64,000 nt of DNA from Capsicum annuum (Eukaryota; Streptophyta; Magnoliopsida; Solanales; Solanaceae): contig NW_025892535.1 of the NCBI RefSeq assembly GCF_002878395.1, positions 39,838-103,837 of the forward strand. The letters run 5' to 3'. The first letter of the stretch is position 1; each line of letters opens with the position of its first letter. Below are positions 13,021-25,209 of the stretch, piece after piece. The notes beneath the pieces were generated by a model. The model made no database searches. It was not told the origin of the DNA and saw only the letters and a program-made list of their open reading frames with translations. The translations under genes and the position numbers were made by a program.

Positions 13021-13480
13021 ATCATTTCTTTGCTGTAAGTTATGAAATCAACTGACCTTAAGCGTTGTGGTACTACCCCTCTATTAAAGGACTGGTTTAT
13101 TTGGAAACTAAAAATAAACTATTCTGTTTCTATAATCAACTAAGGCATAGCATGAATAGAGCTAGTCCATGCCAAGAATGACATCAAAATTTGTCATCTC
13201 TAATTCTATTAAGTCTGCTGAAGTGACTTTCTAAGATATCATAATCAAGCAGTTCCTGTATACCCATCGGGCTATGATAGACTGACCCATTGGGGTAGAA
13301 ACTGAGAATGGTTCTACTAAGACTGCTGGTTTGACTTTAAAGTCGACTGCTATGTAGGGAGTTACAAAACAAAAGGAAGCTTCTGGATCTAATAAGGCAT
13401 AAATATACAAATGAAAGATCTATAATATTCCAGTGACCACATCAGGAGAACTTTTTTTATGTTATCTGGATTGAACCGCA
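13020..13480 (-). pseudogene. Aspartic protease, B, decayed
   Basis: The active-site text reads LDPEAS where the family has DPGAT or DPGAS, so the Asp is kept but the Gly is changed to Glu (near 13385-13400). The downstream ILGMD stretch at about 13160-13180 is the second conserved protease strand. Several stops. Confidence 0.75.
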
Positions 13481-14612
13481 TAGAGCCTATTTGGGCGTTG
13501 CCCATTGGTGGCATTGGAAATGGCACCCTGCTTATTTGGGCAACCGTACTAAGCTAGAGGATGATTATACTGACCTTAGGAACCTGACTAAGGACAATTT
13601 CTTACTCTGTGTCCTGGCTTGCCACATCCAGAACAAACATCACTGCTAGCTCTGTAGAAACCTTGGGGGTTCTTGCCACACGTCTTAAAAAAGGATTTGT
13701 TTAAGCACTACGCTGAAACTTAGAGCTTGGCGCCCTATCTTTGTTACTATTTCTAAACTTAGGGACTGGAGCACTGCCTGAGGACAGAGCTGGAACTGGA
13801 GACTTTGGACAAAACTGGGAACGATTATCGCCCTCTAAATTAGGCTGATTAAAATTAAAGTAACCTGTTATAGCTCTATTGTTATGAATCTCTCTCTCTC
13901 TCTCTTCTTAGCCTCCTCTATTTGTTGAGCATGGACTATGAGACTCCTTAATCAACATCATTTTTCTGCACTCTTTAACCACACTATCTGATACCCTAGA
14001 TATGAACTTAATCATTCTGGACCTATTGTCTGTCACTACATGGGGAGCATATCTAGCTAACTGAGTAAGCTTAAAGGAATACTCTTTCACAATCATACTG
14101 CCTTGCTTAAGGTTGATGAACTCTAACACTTTGGTATCTCTCAGCTCTAAAGGAAAGAATCTATTTAGGAAGGCAGTAGCAAACTCTTCCCACTTCATGG
14201 GATCTGCATCTATGCCCCTGTCTACCTTCCACTTCTTATACTATGTATGAGCTACATGTTGTAGCTGATAGGAAGCTAGACTAGCACTCTCACTGGAAGT
14301 CACTCCCATGATGTCTGTGACTTTCTGAACCTGATCGAGGAACTTCTGTGGATCCTTTTCTGACTTTGATCCTGAGAATAGAGGAGGATTTATTCAGGTG
14401 ATGTCCCAAATCCTGGCTGCAGCAGTATTGGCCATTGGGTTGGCTAAAACAGTAGCTGATCGTTAATTCTGAGCTTCTACTGAATTGATTAGAGTAGTGA
14501 ATGCAACTCTAAATTCAACATTAAAAACATGTTCATTCAGGGGATCTGCCTGAATGGGCTGAGGCACTGACTGATTTCTGGTTCTCCTTTCATAAGTCTT
14601 TTTGGGAGGCAT
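13481..14612 (-). pseudogene. Gag of B, decayed
   Basis: Start ATG at 14612-14610 reads MPPKKTYERR, the usual basic start of Tekay-type Gag. The capsid domain is clearest at 13908-14198 (FATAFLNRFFPLELRD, then LTQLARYAPHV). The zinc knuckle CSGCGKPGHRVRNC, at 13594-13635, is intact. Stops occur early (after about 50 codons) and before the capsid domain. A CT microsatellite at about 13887-13906 lies in the linker. Confidence 0.87.
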
Positions 14613-14835
14613 ATTTTGTAAATGAAAAGGATAGAATGGATTAGACTGAGAGTTTAACTTGAGCTCATGCTCAATCGCATGACATAACTACTGAAAGAAG
14701 GGAAACATTTCCTAAAACATCTTATAGCCTCTTGTCTATAAGTGTGGCATGCTAGACACCCATGCATAAGATTCTCTCGATGTGGCTTTTAGATTTCCTA
14801 GGAAACTGTTGAACCTTAGGCACTTATACCAAGTT
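14613..14835 (-). other. Leader and primer-binding site of B
   Basis: The primer site on the minus strand reads TGGTATAAGTGC (14820-14831), a decayed initiator-Met site four bases inside the LTR. A splice-acceptor-like pyrimidine tract ending CTTCTTTCAG lies at 14691-14700, 79 bases from the Gag ATG. Confidence 0.75.
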
Positions 14836-17245
14836 TGTAATGCCCCAAGTCTGTACCCTGAATGCTACACGGTGCTTACAACCCTGAAGGACCACAAGCT
14901 AACCCATGACTGATATCTATTGTGGGCACTGAATAATATACTGTAATAAATATGGAAAATAGGTAGAAATCCCATAAGGTTCAAAATATTTGAAATACTA
15001 AAATGTCATCTAAAAATATTGAATATTGTCTGAACATCTAGTCTGAAGAGCCTCTAACAGAATTGTCTGAAAGTAGAGTTAATGGGACCATCCCCCAACT
15101 AATTCTATCTACTATAATACTGAGTCTACTAAAATAATAAAATAAAATAATATCCTCAAATGTTTAGGATTCACTATCTAAATCTGTCTATGTACAGTCT
15201 GAAACTTGAGCGTCCGAACCAATGATATGAGACATCATAGCATAAAGAAAGAGTATGTGTCAGTATGTGGAATGTACTGGTATGCAAGATGAGGTAAGGT
15301 TGAATGCAAGGGTTAATATGCATGAACAATAACTAACTGAATGATATAGAGTAACTGAATATAAGAGTACATAGATAATCTGATCTACTGTAAATACTGA
15401 GCATGCAATACTGTGCATATATATGTATATATACTGTAATTGAGCTTTTCTGAAGCTAGGTACTGAATTCTGATATTGGGTAACTAATAATCTAAAGTTA
15501 CTGATAACTGAGTTACTGATACTGATTGACTGTATCTGAAAGTCCTGATTCTATAGAACTGAATTTAGTTCTATTCTGAGAATGAAACTAAAACTGTGAG
15601 AGGTAATCATCTAATCGACATGCCCCAAATAAGATAAGATAACTGACTATAATTTGAAGGGTGTCAATACCCTTCCTCGGGTAAAGACAAGCTAAGAGTT
15701 ACCCTCATCCGGTAGGTACTCTAATGAGAATAGTGGAACCCTCATCTGGCAGGTTAAAACACCTCATCAATCCTCAACTGGCAGGTTTGATGACTCAACC
15801 TACACTGGCTACGTAGTTCTGGAATGCAAGGATTACTTCTAAGGGTCACACCCTCTAATGGAGGGTGATCCCCTATCCTTGGGTTCACTCGGTGCTAAAT
15901 CCTACTCTCAACTAATAAATATTTAACAGATTATACTGAATCAGACTAGATTGATACTGAGATTACTAAGTTTTTCTGATATCTGTAACTGACTGAGTTC
16001 TACTAAGTTCTGTAATTGATTAAGAGTAGTATTGATCATTACATAACTAGGACTATTTTTTAACTAACACTGGCTCTAGGTAAATAGCTAAATCGCCAGG
16101 TATTAAATACCTCCAGGAATCGATAGCATGAAAAGTAAAGCATAGCATAGTCTTGAATACATAATAATGGCTACTTGATCACAATCCACTCATTGAGACA
16201 TTTTAGTAAACACTTGTAATGTATTTACTCATACATGATTAGAGAATACATGTTATCATGTTATAATGGCACTATGGCATTTTAGAAAACACTTGGGGAG
16301 CATGGAATATTTCACATAATAATGGTCAACACATGAACATCATAAATAACTACTAAATTTCAATTTCAAGGGTTTTGCATGCAATTCATATAATACATCA
16401 CATAACTATCTTAATTTCATGGAAACTTATAATTAAACATGAATCGGATCCCAATTTCTATCATGAACATAAATACATTCAATTCCAAGCATAGAAATCA
16501 TAAATCATAATTCTTGAAGTTTTAAAAATGGATTCTTGGAATCTATAGGTTAAAGGAACCTATAGATTAACACCTAACATACCTTGGAATATTTGTTCTT
16601 GAAGGTTCTTGGAGAAATTGTTGAGATTCACCTTCATTTCTTAGAGCTTGGGTTTGATTTCTTGAGAGAGAATGCTTTTAATTTGGGGGGAACTTGATTA
16701 AGAATGACCTTTGAAACATTTTTAGGGATTAAATCCCATACCTGGGTGTATTAAAATCATGGGAAAAGACCAATTTAACCCCGAATGAAACTTTAATTTT
16801 TTGTCAAATGTTTTCGAACTGGGCCCTTGGCGCGACGTGCCATAATTGCCACAGGCCACTAGAAACTGAAAATTGGGAACTGGGTTGGTAGCATGACGCG
16901 GTGGTATTGCGGAGGCTCACTGGAATTTGATAAATGTGAAACTGAGCCTTGGCGCGATATGCCAATATCGCGGAGCAACACTGGAAAGTGACCATTTCCA
17001 TTTTGACATACTCCGCGGCACGCTACTGGTCTGACGGATGGTGTTTAACGACTGAAACTTAAAATAGTCATAACATCTTACTCGATTATTGGATTTAGGC
17101 AAATTTTTTATCATTGAAAAGCTGGTTGAATTTCCTACGCAATGGCAGGATCTAAACTGAAAAATACTGAGTATTTTAAGAATTTTATATTCGATAACTC
17201 ATGGACTGAGAATTAATTTAGTCTAGGGAAAAGCGGGGTAATACA
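14836..17245 (-). repeat. Right LTR of B (element 5' LTR)
   Basis: 2410 bp, TGTAATGCCCC to ATACA. Uninterrupted reference for the B LTR. Minus-strand reading gives, in order: LTR head, ATTGAAAAG block (17090-17140), GC-rich block (16818-17035), an AT-rich segment, a leader with CTCTCTCAAG text, then CCAAG/GTATGT (exon side ends at 16583). Contains repeats of CTGGCAGGT at 15740-15800. Confidence 0.95.
16818..17035 (-). repeat. GC-rich inverted-repeat block in B LTR
   Basis: CpG-rich island in AT-rich LTR DNA. Includes GCGATAT-N4-ATATCGC (16954-16971, 7-bp perfect arms) and repeated spacers of the form CACTGGAA. Function unknown. Confidence 0.7.
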
Positions 17246-17384
17246 GTTGGATAGCTAATTCAATTTTCTACACACTGGAGGGTCTAGAACTGGAAAATTC
17301 TATATGTATCAAAGTTCATTTTTGAAGCTAACCCTTAACGTTCTAGGAGCTAAATTGATCTAGGAAAAAGTATGGGGTATTTCA
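17246..17384 (-). repeat. Left LTR of C, second part
   Basis: Continues C's LTR after B, from the right TSD GTTGG to TTTCA (ATTACA in the right LTR). Matches 40440-40578. Confidence 0.92.
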
Positions 17385-17397
17385 TTATCTCCCCCTT
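17385..17397 (-). other. Polypurine tract of C
   Basis: TTATCTCCCCCTT on the plus strand, directly next to the LTR end. Confidence 0.8.
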
Positions 17398-17589
17398 GTA
17401 AACATTTGTCATCGAATATGGTTGGTTAAACTTAATATACTGAGGAATCTGAGGCTATGTGCTGACACGCACAACTGAAACACACTGGAAGACTGAATCT
17501 ATAACATACTGAACGACTGACCTAATCTGTGAGTGCATGAATTTAAATCAAGATAACTATATAGCTGAATCTGATACTAGAAAATAACT

Positions 17590-18950
17590 TAATTAAGAAA
17601 GATTGTTACCTTCGGCTGAATCTGAGTTTGTGGAGAAAAGATAAGGATACTTGGTGCGCATGTCGGCTTCTGCTTCCCAAGTAGCGCCCTCAATGGACTG
17701 ATTTCACGACAAAACTTTGACCAAGGGACCTTATTTGTTCCTTAGTCTACGGATCTGATGATCAAGGATCTCTAATGGAGCTTCTTCGTATGAGAGGCTA
17801 TTCTGAATATCTACGCTTTCTAGAGGAACTATAATAGTTGAATCACCCATGCACTTCTTCAATAAGGATACATGGAATACAAGATGAACTGAGGAAAAGT
17901 GCGGGTAGCTCAAGGTCATATGCTACCTTCCCAACATGACTCAATATTTAGTATGGGCCTACGTATCAAGGACTAAGCTTCCTCTTTTTGCCAAATCTCT
18001 TTACCCCCTTCATGGGTGAAACTTTTAAATACATAAGGTTATATACTTCAAACCTTCAAACACCATATCTTGTCCAATCAAAGAGGCTTCACCCACTTTG
18101 AACCAATTGACAGGAGATCTATATCTCTTCCCATAAAGAGTCATGAATGGGGCCATTTGAATACTAGCATGGTAACTGTTATTATGGCTGAACTCAATCA
18201 ACGACAAATGCTCATCCCAACTACCTTTGAAATCAAGAAAACATACCCTCAATATATCCTCTAGAGTCTGAATGGTTCTTTCTGTCTGACCATCTTTCTG
18301 CAAATGAAAAGATGAACTAGGATGAACTTGGATACCAAGACCCTTATGAAAGGCTTTCCAAAACTGAGAGGTAAGCTAAGTACCCCTATCAAAGATGATA
18401 GATGAAGGAACACCATGCAATCTAACTAACTCTCTAATAGACAACTTAGCATAATCTTCAACTATGTAGGACGTGTGAACTGGCAAGAAATGTGCTTAGT
18501 CAATTTGTTTACAATAACCCAAAACGAATCATGTTGGCGACCCAAATGGGGTAGTCTAGTTACGAAGTCCATATTCACCTCTTCCTACATCTAAGTGGGG
18601 ATACCAAATTCCTACAAGGTGCCACCTAGTCTTTGGCGCTCTACCTTAACCTGTTGACAAGTTCCACACTTGGCTACAAATTCTTCTATATCTATCTTCA
18701 TACACTCTACCAATAGACTTCCCGCAAGTCGCGGTACATCTTAGTGGATCTCAAATGAATGGAGTAGCTCGCACGATGTGCTTCCGCCATAATCTGCTAC
18801 CTCAAATCATCAACACCTGGAACACATAATCTACTCTGGTACCTCAACACATCATCTCCCCTTTAGAAGAAAACCTCTACCTTTTGGTCTTTAACTAAAC
18901 CCTTTAGTTTGACCAAACTAAGATCCTTATCCTACTTCTTTTTCACTTTT
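17590..18950 (-). pseudogene. Integrase with chromodomain, C, decayed
   Basis: The integrase core C-terminal part is at 18025-18303 (DGQTERTIQTLEDILR, then HNNSYHASI). The tail is at 17731-17919 (HLVFHVSLLKKC). A chromodomain at 17620-17740 ends SIEGATWEAEADMRTKYP. Integrase zinc-finger text lies around 18650-18850 but is interrupted by stops. Confidence 0.85.
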
Positions 18951-20320
18951 GAAACTAAAGAAAATTTGGAACTACTCTGGACCCAAACATTCCCTTCAGC
19001 TAAATCAACCAACCTCACACCCAATCTAGCTAACCGGTGAACTTCCTATACTAGTTCTTTCTTATCATCCTCTATATGAGCAACACTATCCATCAACAAT
19101 TTACTAAGGGCATATGCTACTACATTGGCCTTGCCCAGATGATAAAACATACTCATGTCATAATCCTTCAATAATTCTAACCACCTTCTCTGACAAAGAT
19201 TCAACTCTCTCTAAGTAAAAAAATACTGAAAACTTTTATAATCTGTAAACACGTCAACATACACCCCATAAAGAAAGTGCCTCCGCATTTTCAATGCAAA
19301 CACAACAGCAGCTAACTCAAGATCATGGGTAGGGTAGTTATTTTCATGTGGTTTAAGCTATCTAGAGGAATAGGCTATGACCTTAGCTCTCTACATCAAT
19401 ACACAACCAAAACCAAATCTAGAGGAATCATAATACACAACGAACCCATCCATGCTATCAGGTGTGCTAATAATGAGGCTGAAGTGAGTCAAATCTTCAA
19501 CTCCTAAAAATTCTCCTCACAAGAATCTGACCACTGGAACTTAAATTTCTTTTGGGTCAATCTAGACATATGAGACTCAATAAACAAGAAACCCTCAATG
19601 AAACATCTATAATAGCTAGCTAAACCCAAGAAACTTCGAATATCTGATGGAGAAATAGGTCTAGGTCAGTTTTTTACTGCTTTTGTCTTTTAGGGATCAA
19701 CTCTAATACCATCACGGGATACAATATGATCGAGAAAAGCTACTTACTTTAGCCAAAATTCATAATTGCTAAATTTGGCAAACTGGTGATCTCTAAGAGT
19801 TTGCAATACAATTCTAATATGGTCTGCATGATCATCCTCACTACGAGAGTAGACAAGAATATCATCGATAAAGACTATGACAAACATGTCCAAATACTAT
19901 TTAAACACTCTATTTATTAAGTCCCTAAAGTTTGCGGGGTATTTGTTAGTCAGAAGACATGACTAGGAATTCAAAATAACCATAACGGGTTCTGGAAGCT
20001 GTCTTTAGAATATCACATTCCCTTACTCTAAGATTATGATAGCCGAATCTATGCTCTATCTTTAAGAAGTAACTTGCACCTTAGAGTTGATCAAATAAAT
20101 CATCGATTCTAGAAAGAGGATATTTGTTTTTGACTATGACTTTATTCAACCAACAATAGTCAATGCACATTTGCAAAGAACTATCTTTCTTTTGCAAGAA
20201 TAGGATGGGAGCGCCCCATGGAGAAACACTTGGCCTTATGAAAACTTTGTCTAAGAGATCTTTGAGTTGCTCTTTCAACTCTTTAAGCTTGGCTTGAAAT
20301 ATATGATATGGAGGAATGGA
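18950..20320 (-). pseudogene. Reverse transcriptase and RNase H, C, decayed
   Basis: RT motif [18 protein letters not shown] at about 19830-19890 is intact. RT N-terminal part at 20081-20278 ([19 protein letters not shown]). RNase H text at about 19100-19500. The frame is broken at several points between these pieces. Confidence 0.85.
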
Positions 20321-20950
20321 GATAGGCTGAGTATCTAGGAGAAGATCTACCGAATTCTATTTCCCTATGGGGAGGTACCCCTAGCAAATCTTTGGGAAAG
20401 ACATTAGGAATCTCATTGACTACACTAATAGACTGAACTATTAGAGCCTTAGACTTAGAGTCTTTGACTCAAACAAGATGATAGATAAACTTTTTGGAGA
20501 TCAACTTTCTGGCTTTAAGGTAGGATATGAAATGACTCTTGGGAGACACTGAATTACCTTCCCACTCAAAGATTTTCATATTTAGAAAATGAAACTTCAC
20601 CACTTAGGTGTGACAATCTATAGATGTATAACAAGAATGGAATAGATACATACCTAGAATAAGGTCAAAGTCAATAATATCTAATTCTATTAAGTCTGCT
20701 AACATGATCTTATGAAGGACAGTGATAGGACACTTTCTATAGATCTGTTTAGCAACAACTGACTCACCCACTAGGGTAGAAACCAAGAAGGGATCAGGAA
20801 TCTTTTTAAGACCTATTTCAAAATTCACTAAAACTAATGGGTTCACATAATAGAAACTCAACCTGTGTTCTAACAACACATAAATATCAAGATGAAAGAC
20901 ACAAAGCATACTAGTAACAACATCTGGGAGCTCTCCTGCTCCTGATGGGA
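20321..20950 (-). pseudogene. Aspartic protease, C, active site lost
   Basis: Open stretch 20604-20909. The active-site segment reads LLEHRLSFYYVNP where G has LLDPGASLFFVIP, so the catalytic Asp-Pro-Gly-Ala is gone. Downstream DFDLILGM is recognisable. The region 20321-20600 holds the protease-to-RT linker with stops. Confidence 0.8.
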
Positions 20951-21860
20951 TGGTAAAGCATAGAATAGATTCTGGCGTTCACCACTATTGATACTAGATG
21001 GTGCGTCTTTAGGAGGGACTAAGCGACGTAGAGGAGGTGGTGCACTAGTAACCTGAGTCTAGGGATAAACATCCCTGTTTCCCTGTTTAGCATGCGGACA
21101 CTCTTTAAATTCTATGTCTGAACTTACCAAAACTATAACAACCCTTCTGTCCTAATATGAACTCACCAGGATGATTCTTACCATACTTAGCATATAGAGG
21201 ATAACTGGTTTTCCACTCACACTATTCTGAGATCTATACATAAAAGTCTTACCCCACTGCTCCTGCCTAGATCTGGGAGTGGGAGCACTAGCTGAAAATG
21301 GTGCTGGCATAGATGACCAATTTTGAAAATATGAATAATCTCCCCCTCTAGACCTAGTCTGGCCATACTTAAACTGCCCGATTCTAGCCTTCTCATTACT
21401 TCTATCTCTTACCTTTAACTTCTCTACCTCAATCTTCTAAACATAAATGATCAACCTAGCAAGGTCCATGTCTCCAATAAGCATGGCATTCCTACACTCC
21501 TTGACTACTAAACCAGATACTCCAGTAAAAAACTTACTCATACTTGCCCTAGGATCAACCATCGTATTAGGGGCATACTTAGAAAACTAATTGAACTTAA
21601 GGAAGTACTCATTCACTATCATCAATCTCTGCCTTAAGTTCACAAACTCCTCTATCTTAGCTTCTCTCATTTCATACGGGAAGAACCTATCTAGAAGAGC
21701 ATTATAAAATACTTTCCAACTCATAGGAGCTACATTCTTACCTCTACCATTATTCCATATAACCACCCGATCATATGCTACATCTTTTAATCTATAGGAT
21801 GCTAACTCTACACTCTCCTCTTTAGAAACATGCATAATCTGGGTGATTTTTTCACCTCAT
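20951..21860 (-). pseudogene. Gag of C, distal part (split by E)
   Basis: Capsid domain at 21587-21835 (ITQIMHVSKEESVELASY, then FYNALLDRFFPYEMRE). The zinc knuckle near 21085-21125 is degenerate: the second Cys is Phe and a stop follows. The frame joins exactly to 34747-35025 when E and one copy of CTCAT are removed. Confidence 0.87.
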
Positions 21861-23363
21861 TGATGTGTCAGCAAAAACTAACACATTTAATGCTTTTTAG
21901 CTCAAAATAATTTTGGATTCTAAAGAAACTCTTGTTGTTTTGATGTGTTTGCTCATGATTTGCAGAAAAAGGCTGAAGAAATGAGAATAAACAATAATGG
22001 AGTAAAAGAGTTAAAAATCTGAACAAAATAGAAGAAAATATGGCTGACGACCTTTGTGATAAGTTGTTAGCCTCGTGATAGCCTATCAGCATTGGCGTCA
22101 GCCTTAACCAGGGAGTTGCAGTTTGAGGAGCAGTTTTGATGATGTCGGTGATGTGGCATCAAAGTTGTGATAAGGCGTCAAGAATGGCGTCAGCCTTAAG
22201 CAGAAAGTTAGAAGGGGAAGAAGATATCTGACGACGTTAGTGATACGCCGTCAGATCCCTAATACATCATCAGCCACATCATCAGCCTAAGATAGAACCT
22301 GAAGGCAACTGAAGCCTCTCTAACGCCATCTGTGATAGGGCATCAACTTTTAGACGCTGCGTCAGCCTGGGCATCACTTATTCCCAATAATTTTATTAAT
22401 TTTGTTATTTTATTTCCTTAATTAGTATTTAGTATAAATTGCATCTTTTAGGGTTTTTGATAAAATTAATAATTCATCTATCATACATCAACTCTAAGAG
22501 GAGAGACACGTATTTTTTCTCTCTTTCATAAAATATTCTTGTGTTTTCGTATCAACTATTTTTGGGGTTTCTACCTTGTGATTAAATCGGAGGAACTACT
22601 TGTTGTTTTCTACCCATTCATAAGTTTATCATTATAATCATAAATTCAACTTTTTATTTCGTTCATCAAGTCAAGAGCGGCTAATTTCATTAACCGGAGT
22701 TATGGGATCCATGGATTAGGGTTTGATATGATACTAGGTGTTTAACGGATTCAAAGAGTAGTAAAACATCTTGAGATTCTATTGTTTTAACTAAAATCTA
22801 TTGGTTGCAAACATTAGGTTATGCCTTAGGTTTTATTTTCTTCTAACGGAGAAATAGACTAGAGGACGTGAATTATCAACAGGGACTCGGAAGCTACCAA
22901 CCTTTTGCTTAATGATTAATGTCGTAACTGGATTAATCTACCTGAGATAACATCCTATTGGAAATAGATAATTTATCTAAGTTAAAGAGAATTAGATAAT
23001 AAATTGTTTGGTGAGGTCAAGAGACAAGTCAGATAGTATAATCGTCACGGATATTATGTTGTTCTACTCATTCCAAGAATCTCTAGCATTACCTAGTATC
23101 TATCAATTTTCGAAATCGTTGGTGAATATAGCTCCGGTTTCCCATTTATCTTGATTACAAACACTGAAGTATTGAAAGTGATATTTAACACACCGTGAAC
23201 TTAAACCCCCATCTTTCGGAAATACTAAACTACCAGTAAAATCTTTCGTAAACAAATCGAAGTTCACACCCTATTCTCTGTGGGATTCGACCCCAACCTA
23301 GTTGGTTTTTATATTGACAACGATCGCTTACACCCATTCAAGAGTGTAATTTAAGTGTTATTA
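21861..23363 (+). repeat. 5' LTR of E
   Basis: TGATGTGTCAGC to GTGTTATTA. Its last part (23190-23363) matches 34573-34746. Contains a GC-rich repeated block at 22037-22375 built from GGCGTCAGCC and GTGATAGCC pieces. The text TATAAATTGCATC at about 22432 could be a TATA box, followed by a leader. Confidence 0.9.
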
Positions 23364-23367
23364 AAAA

Positions 23368-23385
23368 TGGCATCATTGTCAGAGA
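23368..23385 (+). other. Primer-binding site of E (tRNA-Asp type, decayed)
   Basis: TGGCATCATTGTCAGAGA. Plant tRNA-Asp would pair with TGGCGCCGTTGCCGGGGA; all the differences are C-to-T or G-to-A transitions, as expected from decay of methylated sites. Confidence 0.75.
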
Positions 23386-23515
23386 ATAATTTAGTGTATT
23401 GAGTTAATTTGAAATTTTAGCTTACTTGCTTGAATTCAAACTTGTAAATATTTGTTGTGATTTTCTTCGTTTCATGTGTTAGATAGATTTTCTTTATTTT
23501 TGTTTATTTCTTACT

Positions 23516-24546
23516 ATGGCATTATAGAATGAATGTAAGTTTGATGGTTGAAAATCTTATCTGAATGATCCATGTCTATATTTTAATGCACCCCACTTTT
23601 GGTAAGATTGTAGATATGCTCCCCGGAGAGAGATGCGTGCACCATCTCCATCCTATTGGGAGTATAATTGTTCTTTATATGGTGGTCAAGATGGACATTG
23701 AAGTGATTTCTCAAATGCCCCCTCCCCCTATTGTGCTAACCCAAGTTCTAGTTTTTCTTATGAGTATGACAGGTCTTATGGTCAAGAAAAGGAAGAACAA
23801 AGCACTGGAAAGAATGACATTGAAGCTATGCTTCAACTAATGTTGGATCGTACAGACACAATGAATGATACCATATGTGACATACGTCAAGACATTAGGG
23901 AATTTAACGAGGGAAGAGACAGGATAGAAGAGATGGATATCGAGGTCAATCATCCAAAACACTATTCTATATTATGGTTAGATGATATCTTGTCTGTGGA
24001 ATCATTTAACATAATGGATGAGTGTGAAGATGAGGAGCAAGAACCCTATATCGATATTGTGCTTGATGTTGAGTAGACCTTAGATATTTACCAACCAACC
24101 GAACCAACAAAGAGGGATGATGCCAAGATTGAGGAAATGGTGCTAGAGGCAAAAGAAGAAAACAAGCCAATCTCTTATGAAGACTCTAGCCCAATTAAAA
24201 GTGAAAATGTTGAGAAGATAAGTAAAAATGAGTGTGTAGAGGATAGAGTAAATTTTGACGTAGGATTTGTTAGGCCACACTCGAAGAATTTTTCCACATT
24301 ATGTTTAGATGATATCTATTTGTGGAATCATCTAAACTAGTGGAAGACTGTGAAGATGAGGAACAAGAATCCTATATTCTTTATTTTACACTTGATAAAC
24401 AACATAAAAACACACCTCACATTAAGGTCGATTTGTTTACCATGCATTATTCATTACTCAGCTTCTTAATCTTTGTACCACCTCCTTATGAGCGAGGCAA
24501 GAAGATGGACTCTAAGTTGGGGGTGAAATTCATATCCTCAAGGTAG
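23516..24546 (+). pseudogene. ORF of E, acidic protein of unknown function
   Basis: One frame runs from ATG 23516 through stops at codons 4 and 12 and later ones, then is open at 23828-24076. A stop follows, and 24137-24340 is open in the same frame; the frame shifts at about 24315 and continues in 24322-24546. The early part is Tyr/Ser/Pro-rich and the later part strongly acidic. A motif with LDDI, VES and CEDEEQE followed by YI occurs twice (about 23960-24050 and 24290-24380), a clear internal duplication. There is no zinc knuckle, protease or RT. I do not recognise the protein; its position just after the primer site suggests a Gag-like role, which is only inference. Confidence 0.6.
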
Positions 24547-25209
24547 AGGAAAAAACTGAGTTGGGTCATGCCGCGACGTTAAACTAGGCACTTCTTAGGA
24601 GGCAACCCAAGGTAATTTGTTATTTGTATTTGTATTATGTGATTGACATCAGATCTTCACACCCATGGTGCCACAAGTATATTTCTAACTCTCTTGTTGT
24701 GATTTGACGTGTTGGGAACAATGCATGATATTAAGTTGAGGGTGGGGATACTTGTGGGTGTTGATGTCCTCCTGGGGTTTTTGTTGTCGTGCCTCTTTTT
24801 CCCGGAGTCTTGTTCCTAGTAGAGCCGGCATGTTTAGGCGTATTATGTTTGTTTTGTGATGTGTTATGGTTAACTAGAGAAAAATAAGTATCTAGAGTAG
24901 ATGACATATTTTTGTTGATTTTTAAGACTGATAAACACCTCTCCATTGGTCTATTTTATAAATACGTGATTTGCATTTCCATGTGGTAGTTGTGTGAATT
25001 GCATTTATGTGTAACCACTGTGCATCTTGTTATGGAATTAAGTTTTAGTTTCTTGATAATCACTGCTAATAATTACATGAACTGGATGAGTAGTAGCTGG
25101 TAATACACTTGTGTGCCATGTGTGTGTGAGATCTTACTCAGTTCCCTTTGAACTGCCGAATCTAGAACTTGCCCAGTTCGTCTTACCTTAGTTGAAAGTG
25201 ATACTTAAC
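24547..25209 (+). other. 3' untranslated region of E
   Basis: Contains CGACGTTAAACTAGGC followed by a TTAGGAGGCAACCCAAG stem-like text (24574-24612), which I recall as common downstream of ORFs in plant Athila/Tat elements. A purine-rich AAGTTGAGGGTGGGGA lies at 24733-24748. The rest has no gene. It joins a fragment of the 3' LTR at about 25192 (TTGAAAGTGATA shared with LTR base 23175). Confidence 0.6.

Larger units (their letters stand above)
2270..17245 (-). mobile_element. Element B: Tekay/Del-type chromovirus inserted in the left LTR of C
   Basis: Minus-strand element bounded by LTRs starting TGTAATGCCCC and ending ATTACA/ATACA. TSD GTTGG is at 2265-2269 and 17246-17250. Removing B rejoins the C LTR text as in the intact copy near 40420-40450. 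Left LTR is about 2.40 kb once A is removed, right LTR 2.41 kb, interior about 5.1 kb. The interior carries degraded gag and pol with a chromodomain. It was hit later by A. Stops and frameshifts in every domain mean it cannot encode its own proteins. Confidence 0.95.
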
